64,000 nt of DNA from Microcoleus sp. FACHB-831. Its GTDB lineage: Bacteria; Cyanobacteriota; Cyanobacteriia; Cyanobacteriales; FACHB-T130. The notes under the pieces were generated by a model. The model did not search any database and was not told the origin of the DNA. It worked only from the letters and a program-made list of their open reading frames with translations. The translations under genes and the position numbers were made by a program. This document shows, piece by piece, positions 1-9,555 of this stretch. Location of the stretch: NCBI RefSeq assembly GCF_014695585.1, contig NZ_JACJON010000068.1, forward strand, positions 62,001 through 126,000. Direction: 5' to 3'. Numbering within the stretch: position 1 is the first letter of the stretch; each line of letters begins with the position of its first letter.

Positions 1-1942
1 CAGTACCATTTTTACGACGACCAAAAATCTTGCCCCGTTCGCCCATCTTCCTCGCTAGCCCGCTAGATTTGGAATATTCAGCAATATGCTGATAATGAGC
101 AGAAGCACAACGCTCTGGCAACAGCAAGCTCAGTGGTTGATTTAAAACTTCTAGAGCATTGTACCCAAAAATCCTTTCTGCCCCTTGATTGAATAGCGTG
201 ATCTGTTGGGTTTGATTGATGGAAATAATCGCATCTGAGGCAATATCGAGAATCGCAGCCAGACGGATACTCGAAGCAATTAGAGCTTCTTGTACTTTCT
301 TTCGTTCTGTGATGTCTGTATTGATTTTGAGAACTTCTATAGGCCTGCCGCGCAAGTCTCGTTTCACTGTCCAACGACTAGCGATCGCAATCGAGGAACC
401 GTCTTTTTTACTGTCGATTAGTTCGCCTTGCCAATATCCATGCTGCAAAAGAAATTCGTTTATTTTTGCTTGTGGTTTCGGAAATTGCGTTCGCAGTAAT
501 GTATTGATTTCTTTTCCCAAAGCCTCGGCTTTCGTCCATCCATACATTTCCTCTGCACCGCGATTCCAAAAAGTAATTATATTTTTTAAGTCGAGAGTGA
601 CGATCGCATCGTGAGCAAGATCTAGCAGTTCGGCCTGGTCTTGTAATTTCTTATCAGCGCGATCGCGCTCGAATAGTTGGTATTCTAGCTTTTCATTAGC
701 GTGCTTTAATTCTTTGGTACGTTGCACAACTCTATTTTCTAAATCATCTTTAGCTTTTTGCATTCCTGCAAAAGCCTGCTTCCGACTTGATATGTCTTCT
801 ATAATTACAACAAAATACTTTGGCTCGCCTGTCGCCGTGCGTATTAACGATAGGTTGAGATTAACCCAAGCGTGGGAATCGTCTTTGCGGATGTAGCGGG
901 TTTCTATTAAGTAATTGCAAGCCTTGCCAGCTAATATCTGACGAATGCCCTCAAGGATGATATCGATGTCGTCAGGATGGGTAATATTTTGAAATTTTAG
1001 CTGTAATATTTCGGCAGCAGTGTAACCAAGTATTTCGCAAAGTTTTGGATTAGCCAACATCCACTTACCATCTAACGACATATGTGCCATACCTACAGTG
1101 GCTTGGTTGAATGTGGCGCGGAATATTTGCCCGCTTTCTTGCAGCGTTTCCTCCATTCTCTTGCGAGTAGTAATATCTTGGGCTATGACTATTCCGGCAT
1201 AAATTTCTCCCTGTTCGTTTTTTACCGGAAGTGTATGTATTTGGTAAATACAGTCAGCGTAGGCTAGTTCTAATATGGTTGCCTCTCCGGCTAATGCTGC
1301 TCGATAATTTGGCTCAAGCGCCGCACAGGTTTCGGGGGGGAATGTTTCCCAAATCGTTTTCCCTTCCAATTGCTCTTTTGAAAGACCAACTTCTGTTAAT
1401 CCTTTACCGCCAGCCCTAGTGCAACGCAGATCTAGATCGAATAATAAGACTGCGCCGTTAGGAAAATTTTTGACTAGGGTGCGGTATTGTTCTGTACTTT
1501 TGCGAAGTTCTGCTTCTGCTGGCTGTCGGTGTATTATTTCACTTTCCAGTTTTCGCGTTTCAACTGCCAGACTCGGAAAGGCTAGTGCTTTGGGCAGCAA
1601 TAATATTAACTGCACGGCTGTGCAGGCTAAGATTATGGCGGCGATCGCCAGGCAGATACCCGACAGCCAGTAGCTAGGATGCCACAGCGTCGAAACTTCC
1701 AGTATGTGAATAGTGCCACAAGCGACGCTCAAGGTGCTAAGTAGCAACAATATCCCTCTGTATGGGAAATCCCCGCGCTTGCGAAGAAAATAAACTATAG
1801 TTAAGGCTATTAAATAATAAGCAAGTGCAATTAAAGATGCAGATATGATATGCACCCACGCTAACTGTGGCGGCCATTGAGAGCAAATACTATAAGGGAT
1901 TAACTTTCCTGAGACAAAAAGATCGTAGAAAAATTTCTGCAT
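1..1942 (-). CDS. Multi-PAS membrane sensor with ethylene-receptor-like N-terminus (partial, C-terminus beyond window)
   Basis: The reading frame stays open from an ATG at 1942 (preceded by AAGGGGA) to the window edge, about 647 codons. Residues 27-125 are hydrophobic and align without gaps to the ethylene-binding domain of ETR1/cyanobacterial SynEtr1: AYY near 41, FPYR at 59-62, and CGTIH with Cys75 and His79 matching the copper ligands Cys65 and His69. The position of ETR1 Asp25 is Ala35, and that of Pro36 is Ala46. Four PAS/PAC units follow (about 175-300, 305-425, 465-580 and 590 to the edge), with a coiled coil between the second and third. The third and fourth contain WNRGAEEMYGW and FNQGAERIFGY cores. 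The output domain is not visible; a histidine kinase or GGDEF domain is likely from family precedent. Family and membrane topology are well supported; ethylene sensing is doubtful. Confidence 0.88.
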   Translation of the reverse strand, partial: MQKFFYDLFVSGKLIPYSICSQWPPQLAWVHIISASLIALAYYLIALTIVYFLRKRGDFPYRGILLLLSTLSVACGTIHILEVSTLWHPSYWLSGICLAIAAIILACTAVQLILLLPKALAFPSLAVETRKLESEIIHRQPAEAELRKSTEQYRTLVKNFPNGAVLLFDLDLRCTRAGGKGLTEVGLSKEQLEGKTIWETFPPETCAALEPNYRAALAGEATILELAYADCIYQIHTLPVKNEQGEIYAGIVIAQDITTRKRMEETLQESGQIFRATFNQATVGMAHMSLDGKWMLANPKLCEILGYTAAEILQLKFQNITHPDDIDIILEGIRQILAGKACNYLIETRYIRKDDSHAWVNLNLSLIRTATGEPKYFVVIIEDISSRKQAFAGMQKAKDDLENRVVQRTKELKHANEKLEYQLFERDRADKKLQDQAELLDLAHDAIVTLDLKNIITFWNRGAEEMYGWTKAEALGKEINTLLRTQFPKPQAKINEFLLQHGYWQGELIDSKKDGSSIAIASRWTVKRDLRGRPIEVLKINTDITERKKVQEALIASSIRLAAILDIASDAIISINQTQQITLFNQGAERIFGYNALEVLNQPLSLLLPERCASAHYQHIAEYSKSSGLARKMGERGKIFGRRKNGT

Positions 1943-2867
1943 AAAATCCCCTTAAAGAATTTGCCCGATATTTATGGGAGGAACTATTGGCGAAGTGCTT
2001 TTACCATACACAATAGTTTTGTAGCAAGTGCGATTATGCTGACTAATTCATAGTACGAAGTCTGAATATTTATTTATATACTCCACCTCACAGCCACAGA
2101 TGTTGCAAAATCGCCTATTGATGCGATCGCAGTCACATAGGCCAAATTTGTTGAAGATTTATTAATGATGCAAACAGCCGCTAAACACGCATACGCATAA
2201 TCAAAGTTGTTGAAGGCTTTTTGGCACAATACAGTGTCGCATTAGCTTTGTACTGCTGCTTGTTAGCCTCGCCCCAATTTTCCCGGCGATGAGCTATGCG
2301 AGCTAAAGCCAAGACTCTATGTTGCATCTGTCCAGAGTTAGACTTTTACAGTTACTGCAACTAATTCAGTTTTTCGGTAAATGCGATCGCGCTTTTGTGC
2401 AGCCAGTGCCTGCGATACTAATATTGTCAGCGTTAAAACGCCGCCTTCCACAAGACTAGGTAGCGATCGCTTTACCGCTTGGACTTCCTCTAACTGCAAC
2501 CCTGGTTTTCCAAGACTAGGTAGCGCTCGCTTTACCGCTTGGACTTCCTCTAACTGCAACCCTGGTTGTCCATCTTCTCGCGGCTTAAGGTTATCGATAC
2601 TACACGAAAACTTTGCCTGGGTTTAGCCTCAAAATATAGGTTTCGCATCCTCCCAAACTGGATAACCCTTGATAATAACTTTTCTTCCACCAAGCTATGG
2701 TGTTCTGTTTTACTAAATTTCTTAATAAAAAGCATAATAACATTTCGATGCTGGCGTCGGCTAGGCATCGTCGCCTCTCAAATGCCGTCATTAATTTTTG
2801 CAACTAATCTAAAACGTTCCCCCTTGGTGGAACTCCGACGGTGCAAAATTTACAATCTAAAATTGCT
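1943..2867. other. Intergenic region without a convincing gene
   Basis: This stretch of about 925 bases lies between divergent genes. Short open frames exist on both strands, but none has a ribosome site, a recognisable protein or sensible codon use. The only structure seen is a 60-base tandem duplication at 2451-2570. The segment next to 1942 should hold the promoter of the PAS sensor gene, but no clear -35/-10 pair was recognised. Confidence 0.6.
2451..2570. repeat. Two-copy 60-bp tandem direct repeat
   Basis: Copies at 2451-2510 and 2511-2570 differ at only two positions. One changes the HIP1 octamer GCGATCGC in the first copy to GCGCTCGC in the second. The other is near the end of the unit (GTTTTC versus GTTGTC). 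Sixty bases is a multiple of three, so a minus-strand open frame across it repeats a 20-residue peptide (core QLEEVQAVKR). That frame has no ATG and no Shine-Dalgarno sequence, so I do not call a gene. Confidence 0.9.
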
Positions 2868-3422
2868 ATGACCCAGATCGTCATTTGCCCGGGAATCCAC
2901 GAGCCAAAACTAACTGAAGACTTTATTTTGGGATCTGGGTGGGGATGCCCGAACTTGTTGATTTTTCCAGCTCAAGACTACCCAGCTTACTCAGGGGTTC
3001 ACATATTGCAGTTTTTGGGCGATCGCGATCGCGTCCCTGCGGCGTCTGAGTTGATATTTATCAGCTTTAGTGCTGGTGTCGTCGGTGCGATCGCCGCAGC
3101 TTTGGCGTGGCAGCTGCAAGGGGGTAAGGTGAAAGCGTTTATTGCTGTAGATGGCTGGGGGGTGCCGCTAACAGGCAACTTTCCTATCCACCGCATCAGC
3201 CACGATTACTTTACTCACTGGAGTTCGGCGTTACTAGGATCGGGGTTGGATAGTTTCTATGCCGATCCGCCGATAGAGCATTTAGAACTCTGGCGCAATC
3301 CCCAAACTGCACGCGGCTGGTGGGTACAGCACTCTGAGGGGACATCCGAAACGCGATCGCCCACTACTGCGGCGGTGTTTTTAAACCACCTGTTGCAGCG
3401 TTACAGTGGCGCACTCGAATAG
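2868..3422 (+). CDS. Conserved cyanobacterial hypothetical protein, alpha/beta-hydrolase-like
   Basis: Encodes 184 residues from ATG 2868; an in-frame GTG lies nine codons upstream but the ATG gives the natural start MTQIVICPGIHEP. A beta strand with VICPGIHEP opens the protein. The motif S-F-S-A-G at 66-70 resembles the nucleophile elbow (GxSxG-like, Ser68) of alpha/beta hydrolases, followed by an Ala-rich helix. Conserved-looking tryptophans (VDGWGVPL) and a C-terminal H-S-E-G stretch follow. No catalytic acid/His pair can be assigned with confidence. There is no signal peptide. Function is unknown; hydrolase-like is inference from fold features only. Confidence 0.75.
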   Translation: MTQIVICPGIHEPKLTEDFILGSGWGCPNLLIFPAQDYPAYSGVHILQFLGDRDRVPAASELIFISFSAGVVGAIAAALAWQLQGGKVKAFIAVDGWGVPLTGNFPIHRISHDYFTHWSSALLGSGLDSFYADPPIEHLELWRNPQTARGWWVQHSEGTSETRSPTTAAVFLNHLLQRYSGALE

Positions 3423-3550
3423 CTAGGTAAAATCCGCATGCGGGATGTGCCAATACAGAGTTTTACAAAAAAATGGCTAGTACAGTGGCAGGATTGACCA
3501 AATCAAGCGCAAACTAAGGTAGGAAATCAAGTTGCGCCTGAACAATTTTT

Positions 3551-4807
3551 ATGTTGCCAACAAGTCCTCCCCCATCTGGTAGCGGATTTCATGCCCTGCT
3601 GAAAAACCGCCCCTTTCTGATGTTTTGGGGTGGTCAAGTGATATCCCAAGTGGCGGATAAGGTATTTTTCATTTTGTTGATAGCACTGCTGGAAACTTAT
3701 AAGTCTCCACCTGCTTTTGAAAATTCCATGCGCTCCACGCTAATGATAGCTTTCACGCTTCCAGCCATTCTATTTGGCTCGGCTGCGGGCATTTTTGTGG
3801 ATCTGTTTCCTAAGAAGCAAATTATGGTTGCTTCTGATATAATTCGCGCCTTACTTACGTTGGCTATTCCCCTGTTGCCAAAGCAGTTTGTGATTTTGTT
3901 GGTAATTACCTTTTTGATTTCAACTGTGACGCAAGTTTTTGCACCAGCAGAGCAGGCGGTTATCCCACTACTGGTGCGGCGCGAAAATTTGATGACGGCT
4001 AATGCTCTCTCCACTACAACGATGATGGGTTCGTTGATTGTTGGTTTCGCTGTGGGTAAGCCTGTGTTGAGGCTGGCTAAACAGTTGGGGGGAGGAGAGT
4101 ATAGTCAAGAATTTTTTGTTGCGGGGTTGTACCTGATAGGGGCTGTATTGGGTATGTTGATTAAGATTAAAGAAACTGGCGTTACCAATCAGCCAGCGGC
4201 TGTTCATCCCTGGCAAGACTTGAAGGAGGGCTTAAATTATCTGTGGAAAAACCGCCTGGTTAGGACGGCTATGGTCCAACTAACTATTTTGTATTCAGTC
4301 TTTGCGGCTTTAACAGTGTTGGCAATTCCTCTTGTGAAAGAGTTTGGTCTAGAGGACTCGGAGTTTGGCTCTTTGTTGTCGGCAGCTGGGGTTGGTTTAG
4401 TCTTGGGTGCTGGGGCGTTGGGACACTGGGGCGATCGCTTCCACCATAAGCCTTTGCCTTTGCTTGGGTTTTTAAGTATGGCTTTTGTTTTGGCCGTCTT
4501 TACCTTTACCGAACAATACTGGCTGGGTTTAGTTCTCAGCGGTGTGTTGGGATTGGGCGCATCTCTAATTGGCGTACCGATGCAAACCTTAATTCACCAG
4601 CAAACATCAGAGTCGATGCGCGGTAAAGTCTTTGGTTTTCAGAATAATGTGGTCAATATTGCTCTGAGTTTACCCTTGGCGATCGCTGGCCCCCTTACTG
4701 ACAAATATGGCTTGCGACCCGTGCTTTTGGGCATGAGCATTGTTGTGAGTATAGGTGGCGTCTGGGCTTGGCGCAGCACTCGCGGCGTATTGCAGGATGT
4801 CATCTAG
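3551..4807 (+). CDS. Major facilitator superfamily transporter
   Basis: A 418-residue protein with about 12 hydrophobic helices. The N-terminus FLMFWGGQVISQVADKVFF is typical of the EntS/macrolide-efflux-like MFS branch (cyanobacterial drug/metabolite exporters). The loop after helix 2 (GIFVDLFPKKQIM) matches the MFS motif-A region, and a related stretch (GHWGDRFHHKPLP) opens the second half, as expected from internal duplication. Helix ends such as ASLIGVPMQTLIHQQT resemble the family. The substrate cannot be read from the sequence; export of a small molecule is the family expectation. It stands alone, 128 bases after the preceding gene, and is followed by two small-RNA-like elements that could also act as its terminator. 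Confidence 0.87.
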   Translation: MLPTSPPPSGSGFHALLKNRPFLMFWGGQVISQVADKVFFILLIALLETYKSPPAFENSMRSTLMIAFTLPAILFGSAAGIFVDLFPKKQIMVASDIIRALLTLAIPLLPKQFVILLVITFLISTVTQVFAPAEQAVIPLLVRRENLMTANALSTTTMMGSLIVGFAVGKPVLRLAKQLGGGEYSQEFFVAGLYLIGAVLGMLIKIKETGVTNQPAAVHPWQDLKEGLNYLWKNRLVRTAMVQLTILYSVFAALTVLAIPLVKEFGLEDSEFGSLLSAAGVGLVLGAGALGHWGDRFHHKPLPLLGFLSMAFVLAVFTFTEQYWLGLVLSGVLGLGASLIGVPMQTLIHQQTSESMRGKVFGFQNNVVNIALSLPLAIAGPLTDKYGLRPVLLGMSIVVSIGGVWAWRSTRGVLQDVI

Positions 4808-4880
4808 TCGGCTTATGTCTTCTACGTGCAACCAATGCTTCCCCTAATTATAAATTTTTATAAATTAATTAAGGTGGGGG

Positions 4881-4967
4881 TGAGGGGTATGACCCCTCAC
4901 TAGGCTATATTAAGAGTAGTAGATGCACCCTGATGATCGACGCCCTCAATTGTTGGGCGTTTTTTTA
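4881..4967 (+). ncRNA. Small-RNA-like element, copy 1 (AGTAGATGCACCCTG family)
   Basis: In order: a perfect hairpin TGAGGGGTATGACCCCTCA (4881-4899), a -10-like TATATT (4906-4911), the core AGTAGATGCACCCTG (4918-4932), then a Rho-independent terminator with stem ACGCCC/GGGCGT (4940-4945, 4955-4960) and a T-run. A transcript beginning just after the -10 would be about 50 nt. Near-identical copies lie at 5033-5118 and, on the other strand, at 17058-17146. That this is an expressed RNA is inference from the promoter-core-terminator arrangement; it could instead be a mobile terminator-like repeat. Confidence 0.45.
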
Positions 4968-5032
4968 TTTTCGGGTGTTTTGCGCCAAAGCTTAAGGCTA
5001 AATTATGAAGTTTTCTAAAAATAATAATGGGG

Positions 5033-5118
5033 TGGGGGGTATGACCCCTCAATGGGCTATACTAAGAGTAGTAGATGCACCCTGATGATCGACGCCCTCA
5101 ATTGTTGGGCGTTTTTTA
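5033..5118 (+). ncRNA. Small-RNA-like element, copy 2
   Basis: Same arrangement as the copy at 4881. The upstream hairpin is 5033-5051 with an A-to-G change that keeps pairing as G-U. The -10-like box is TATACT (5058-5063), the core follows, and the terminator stem is ACGCCC/GGGCGT (5092-5097, 5107-5112) plus a T-run. The two copies are about 152 bases apart, consistent with tandem duplication. Confidence 0.45.
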
Positions 5119-5208
5119 TTTTCGGCTTTTCCTTAAATAATGTGGTAGGAGCTGGGCTGACAGGGGCGATCGCTCTTAGGAGTCTAGAAGAAAAAGGAGC
5201 TAGAGCCA

Positions 5209-6036
5209 TCAGCTAGGCTGATTCTGAGCAGCTTCCCTAACTTGCTCAACCGTCAAACCCAACGCGCCTGCTATTTGCTCCACACTCAAACCCAACGCCA
5301 AAAACGGGGGTACGGCTTGTAACTTTGCTCTCATCTCGCCTTCTTCCAAGCCTTCCTGTCTACCTTCTTCCAAGCCTTCCTGCTTGATGGATTGATACAT
5401 CCTCGTCTGTCTGAACTCGTCGTCTATTCCCAACATTTTTGCTAACTCCTCGCGGCTTAAGCGTGTAAATTTGTACAAGAGGATAGTTTCTATAATATCT
5501 AGAATTTTCTGCCTGTTTATCTCATCCGCAAGTTCCTGTCGCGCTTGCAAAATCAATTCTCTACCTCGTTGAACGGCTGTCGCTTCACTCTCTACAACTA
5601 ATTGCACAATTGCAACTCCCAGAGAGCTTTCTGCTGCTTCTCCTAACTCATCTAAATAGATGCGCTGCACTTGCGTACTCGCCAGTAGCAACTCATAAGG
5701 CTCTACATCGTCTGTCTCTATACTTCGCGTAGGATAGATGACAGCTGCACGCCAAGACTTAACCGATGGGTTTTGATGCAGGTAAATGAAGATTTCTGCA
5801 AAAAAGCGTCTGTAGAACTCAGCATCTTGTTGAAACTGGACTTCTAGGAAGTAAACTGGTTGAGCAGAGGGAGCGGGACGAGGAACGAACACTCCATCAA
5901 TCCGAAAAGCTGTTTCTTTCAGTTCTACGGAGGCAAATTCATAGGCGTTGGCATCGACAAAGGTAGCGCCAATTAGTTCAAAGAAGATGCTGGGAAACTC
6001 TTGGAACAGGCTATAAAATATTTTGTCAGTTCGCAC
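5209..6036 (-). CDS. DUF2887 / Rpn-family PD-(D/E)XK nuclease-like protein
   Basis: Encodes 275 residues opening MRTDKIFYSLFQEFPSIFFELIG, the signature start of DUF2887, a cyanobacteria-rich branch of the Rpn (recombination-promoting nuclease/putative transposase) superfamily. Catalytic-type residues are visible: Asp47 in FRIDGVF, then Glu65-x-Gln67 in YFLEVQFQ (the ExQ variant of PD-(D/E)XK). A helical middle (LADEINRQKILDIIETILLYKF) follows. Near 224-236 a Glu-rich repeat (QEGLEEGRQEGLEEGE) precedes a helix-turn-helix-like end (LGLSVEQIAGALGLTVEQVREAA). A paralogue lies at 14511-15323 on the other strand. DNA cleavage activity is the family expectation; the biological role is unknown. Confidence 0.88.
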   Translation of the reverse strand: MRTDKIFYSLFQEFPSIFFELIGATFVDANAYEFASVELKETAFRIDGVFVPRPAPSAQPVYFLEVQFQQDAEFYRRFFAEIFIYLHQNPSVKSWRAAVIYPTRSIETDDVEPYELLLASTQVQRIYLDELGEAAESSLGVAIVQLVVESEATAVQRGRELILQARQELADEINRQKILDIIETILLYKFTRLSREELAKMLGIDDEFRQTRMYQSIKQEGLEEGRQEGLEEGEMRAKLQAVPPFLALGLSVEQIAGALGLTVEQVREAAQNQPS

Positions 6037-6195
6037 GGCTGATTTTGTAATAAATATCCCTCGTTGTTGTAGTTTAACATTGCCGCGATCGCTGCTATTT
6101 CAAAACAGGTTTTTTAACTACTCCAACTACTTATAACCAGTGTTACCATATCTGGCGGGAGCAAGATATCAGTTTAAAATTAGTCACCATAAACT

Positions 6196-7095
6196 ATGCT
6201 TCAGTTTCAACCTCCTGGCTTTGGACAGCGGTTTATCGAAACCTCGCTGGGTTCAATGCTTTACTACACTCAAGTATTTGAACCTTGGTTGCACTTGGAT
6301 ACTTCAGATGAAAAGCTGTCACCGTTAATTTTTTTGCATAATTTTGGCGGTGGTGCTTCTGCTTACGAATGGTCTAAAGTTTATCCAGCTTTTGCTACAA
6401 ATTATCAAATTATAGCTCCCGATTTGATTGGCTGGGGAAAGTCAGAACATCCAGTTAAAGAATATCAAATTGCAGACTATCTCACGACCCTGGCAGAGTT
6501 TATTGAACAAGTCGCTGACTCTCCAGTAACGGTTGTAGCATCTTCTTTGACGGCTGCTATAACTATACGTTTAGCAATTCAAAAGCCAGAATTATTCAAG
6601 TCGCTGTATCTAGTCTGTCCATCAGGATTTGCCGACTTCGGACAAGATGCAGGGCGTAGATTGCCGCTGCAAGTAATTAATACGCCGATTTTAGACAAGC
6701 TGATTTATACTCTTGGGGCGACTACTGAAGTATCGGTGAGAAACTTCTTGGAGCGATTTTTATTTGCCAAACCAGAGCGAGTTTCTGAAGAGATGGTGCA
6801 GGCTTATTTAGCATCAGCACAACAACCAAATGCAGAGTATTCCGCCCTAGCATTTTTGCGGGGGGATCTTTATTTTGATTTGTCTCTTTATATTCCGCAA
6901 TTAACCGTGCCTGCTGTTATATTTTGGGGCGAACAGGCGCAATTTACGGGGGTTAATTTGGGGCGGCGGTTAGCGGCTATGAATCCGCAATCAATTCGGG
7001 CGTTTCAGCCGATAGAAGGGGCTGGAGTGTTGCCGCATTTGGAAATACCAGAGGTGTTTATTGGGCTTTTGCAGCGTTATTTAAGCTTAAGTTGA
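6196..7095 (+). CDS. Alpha/beta-fold hydrolase, possibly altered triad
   Basis: A 299-residue alpha/beta hydrolase of the plant/cyanobacterial chloroplast-type group. The oxyanion region is FLHNFGGG (47-53), the strand/turn is [13 protein letters not shown] (74-86), and the nucleophile elbow is A-S-S-L-T with Ser117 in place of the usual GxSxG. The canonical acid after beta-6 is not obvious: where WGExD is expected the sequence is [11 protein letters not shown] candidate His lies at VLPHLEIPE near residue 286. Either the acid has moved or activity is changed. The 3' end overlaps the convergent ABC ATPase gene by nine bases. Confidence 0.82.
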   Translation: MLQFQPPGFGQRFIETSLGSMLYYTQVFEPWLHLDTSDEKLSPLIFLHNFGGGASAYEWSKVYPAFATNYQIIAPDLIGWGKSEHPVKEYQIADYLTTLAEFIEQVADSPVTVVASSLTAAITIRLAIQKPELFKSLYLVCPSGFADFGQDAGRRLPLQVINTPILDKLIYTLGATTEVSVRNFLERFLFAKPERVSEEMVQAYLASAQQPNAEYSALAFLRGDLYFDLSLYIPQLTVPAVIFWGEQAQFTGVNLGRRLAAMNPQSIRAFQPIEGAGVLPHLEIPEVFIGLLQRYLSLS

Positions 7096-7857
7096 CAAAC
7101 TTTCTGCAACGTTCATCCGACTTAAAAAAGCACGCAGGCGATCGCTCTTTGGTTCAGTTAAAACTTCTCGCGCTCTTCCTGCTTCTGCAACACAGCCTTT
7201 ATCCATAAATAACACTCGATGCGCGACTTCACGGGCAAATTGCATCTCGTGGGTTACTACCACCATCGTCATACCTTCTTGAGCTAGTTGCTGCATCACG
7301 CGCAGCACTTCTCCGACTAATTCTGGATCGAGTGCGCTTGTGGGTTCATCAAATAACATTACTTGAGGATTCATGCACAAACTGCGAGCGATCGCTACTC
7401 GTTGTTTTTGTCCTCCGGATAGTTGTTCTGGATAAGCAAGCGCTTTCTGAGACAACCCGACTTTTTCTAGATAAAATCTTGCTTGTTCTTCACTTTCATT
7501 TTTTGATTTACCTAATACTTGACGGGGAGCCAGCATCAAATTTTCTAGCACGCTCAAATGAGGGAAAAGATTGAACTGCTGAAAAACCATCCCAACTTGC
7601 GATCGCAGTTGACGCAATTGCTTCTGGTTGAGATTTGGGCGCGACAAATCTATACCATTAACTACCAAACGCCCTTTGCTAATCGTCTCTAAACGGTTGA
7701 AGCAGCGCAACAGCGTACTCTTACCACAACCAGAGGAACCAATTACCGCAACAACTTCCCCCCGGTTGATTTCGCCGCTAATTCCTTGTAATACTTTTAA
7801 AGAACCAAAGCTTTTTTCAATGCCCTCAAAAGAGATAGCTGGGGTGGAATCATGCAT
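7087..7857 (-). CDS. bgtA: Polar amino acid ABC transporter ATP-binding protein (BgtA/GlnQ-like)
   Basis: A 256-residue cytoplasmic ATPase with Walker [10 protein letters not shown] (about 38-46), Q-loop FQQFNLF, signature LSGGQ, Walker B VMLFDEP and switch His in VVTHEM. These and the overall length are those of GlnQ/HisP-type subunits importing polar amino acids. It diverges from the fused binding-protein/permease gene starting at 8023, separated by 165 bases that presumably hold both promoters. In cyanobacteria the BgtA ATPase works with the BgtB fusion for basic amino acids and glutamine. The symbol follows that context and is less certain than the family. Confidence 0.88.
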   Translation of the reverse strand: MHDSTPAISFEGIEKSFGSLKVLQGISGEINRGEVVAVIGSSGCGKSTLLRCFNRLETISKGRLVVNGIDLSRPNLNQKQLRQLRSQVGMVFQQFNLFPHLSVLENLMLAPRQVLGKSKNESEEQARFYLEKVGLSQKALAYPEQLSGGQKQRVAIARSLCMNPQVMLFDEPTSALDPELVGEVLRVMQQLAQEGMTMVVVTHEMQFAREVAHRVLFMDKGCVAEAGRAREVLTEPKSDRLRAFLSRMNVAESLST

Positions 7858-8022
7858 AATTCAGTCCACTATTTTTGTAATTACTTCGATTATTTTAGCT
7901 ACAATTATGTCATTTATAGTTATTATTACAGCAATTAACTTCAAGAAACTGCACGTTGAGTTGTAAAATTTATGCAATTAGCTCTTCGGTGTTGGTGAAA
8001 ATTGCACTCGCAGGTAACGCAT

Positions 8023-9555
8023 ATGCACAGATTAATTCCGTCTCGTAGGCTACGCCGCAGCCTGATGTTTTGCTTGAGTAGTCTGCTGATTTTGTGCCTA
8101 TCCGTTTTCCCTACCAGCCCCACGAAAGCAAAAACCACGCTGAATGTTGCTATAGAACCTACTTTCCCGCCGTTTGAGTTATTAGGAAAAAATGGCGAAC
8201 TAGACGGATTTGATGTTGATTTGTTTAAAGCGATCGCTAAAGCTGCCGATTTCGATCTCAAATTTCAGACTATGCAGTTTGATGGAATGATTCCAGCTTT
8301 GCAAGCTAAGACAGTAGATGCTGCGATCGCTGCTATGACTATTACCGCGGAACGTCAGAAAGTAGTAGATTTTTCCCGTCCTTATTTTAAATCTGGGTTA
8401 GCGATCGCTATTCCAGCTAATAACAAAAATATCACTTCTTTAGCTAGTCTCGAAAACAAAAGTATAGCTGTACAAATAGGTACGACAGGTGCGGCTGAGG
8501 CTGCAAAAATACCTGGTGCAAAAATTCGTACCTTCGATGCTGCGCCCCTCGTTCTTCAGGAATTGCTCAATGGCAATGTAGATGCTGCCCTCAATGATGC
8601 CGCCGTCACTCTCTATGCAATTAAGCAAAATAATCTTGATAAAATCAAAATAATCGACCAATTACTTACAGAAGAATACTATGGCATCCCCACTCCTAAA
8701 AACTCTCCAAGTCTAGATGCTATCAATAAGGGGCTGACGGTTATTCTCAGCGATGGCACTTACGATCGACTTTACCAAAAGTGGTTTAATGCCAAAGCCC
8801 CACAACTGCCAGAAACAGTAAATTTTGCCAAATCAAATAGCTCGGTTAACTCTACCAGCAGCATCATTTTCAAGGCAATGCCTAACTTGTTGCAGGGAGT
8901 GCTAGTAACGCTATATTTAACAGCATTTTCAGTAATTTTGGGAATGATTGGTGGTTCCCTAATTGGCATTGCCCGCCTTTCACGCATACCGCTATTGCGA
9001 TGGGCAACTAGGGCATATATAGACTTCTTCCGGGGGACGCCATTGCTGGTACAAATTTTTATGATTTACTTTGGCTTACCAGCGTTAATGCAAGGTTTTG
9101 GCATCAACTTTAATTTAGGGCGTCTGGCTGCTTCGGTGATAGCGTTGAGTCTTAATAGCGCCGCCTATATTGCGGAAATTGTCCGCGCTGGTATTCAGTC
9201 TATTGAAACAGGACAAGCGGAAGCAGCGCAATCGTTAGGTTTGGGAACAGTGGAAACAATGCGCTATGTTATATTTCCTCAAGCTTTGCGGCGGATGCTG
9301 CCACCTTTGGGCAATGAATTTATCACTCTTCTTAAAGACACCAGCTTGGTAGCCGTAATTGGATTTGAAGAATTATTTCAACAGGGTAGACTTATTGTGG
9401 CAAACAACTATCGCGCTTTTGAAATATACGCCGCTGTTGCCTTAATTTACCTGGTGTTAACAGTATTATCCTCACGAATTTTTAGTTGGTTAGAGCGTTG
9501 GATGAACCCGGTTAATAAGTCTCGTGAAGCTGATTTAGAAATAGATTCAAAGTAG
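8023..9555 (+). CDS. bgtB: Amino acid ABC transporter, substrate-binding protein fused to permease (BgtB-like)
   Basis: A 510-residue fusion. I chose ATG 8023 because it has AGGTAA just upstream and yields a clean signal peptide (RRLRRS, then a hydrophobic core ending near TSPTKA); an in-frame TTG lies seven codons earlier. Residues about 40-255 are a periplasmic binding domain (VAIEPTFPPFELLGKNGELDGFDVDL; AAIAAMTITAERQKVVDFSRPYF). Residues about 285-495 are a HisMQ-type permease with the EAA-like loop AEAAQSLGLGTVETMRYVIFPQALRRMLPPLGNEF. The fused architecture matches Synechocystis BgtB. Partner ATPase: the divergent gene at 7087-7857. Confidence 0.9.
   Translation: MHRLIPSRRLRRSLMFCLSSLLILCLSVFPTSPTKAKTTLNVAIEPTFPPFELLGKNGELDGFDVDLFKAIAKAADFDLKFQTMQFDGMIPALQAKTVDAAIAAMTITAERQKVVDFSRPYFKSGLAIAIPANNKNITSLASLENKSIAVQIGTTGAAEAAKIPGAKIRTFDAAPLVLQELLNGNVDAALNDAAVTLYAIKQNNLDKIKIIDQLLTEEYYGIPTPKNSPSLDAINKGLTVILSDGTYDRLYQKWFNAKAPQLPETVNFAKSNSSVNSTSSIIFKAMPNLLQGVLVTLYLTAFSVILGMIGGSLIGIARLSRIPLLRWATRAYIDFFRGTPLLVQIFMIYFGLPALMQGFGINFNLGRLAASVIALSLNSAAYIAEIVRAGIQSIETGQAEAAQSLGLGTVETMRYVIFPQALRRMLPPLGNEFITLLKDTSLVAVIGFEELFQQGRLIVANNYRAFEIYAAVALIYLVLTVLSSRIFSWLERWMNPVNKSREADLEIDSK

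Noticed and set aside
216..1673. Plus-strand open frames in the first 1.7 kb
   Set aside because: They lie opposite the continuous minus-strand PAS sensor frame, whose domains are clear.
2338..2559. Minus-strand open frame with a repeated QLEEVQAVKR peptide
   Set aside because: Only a TTG start, no Shine-Dalgarno, and the repetition is fully explained by the 60-bp tandem duplication.
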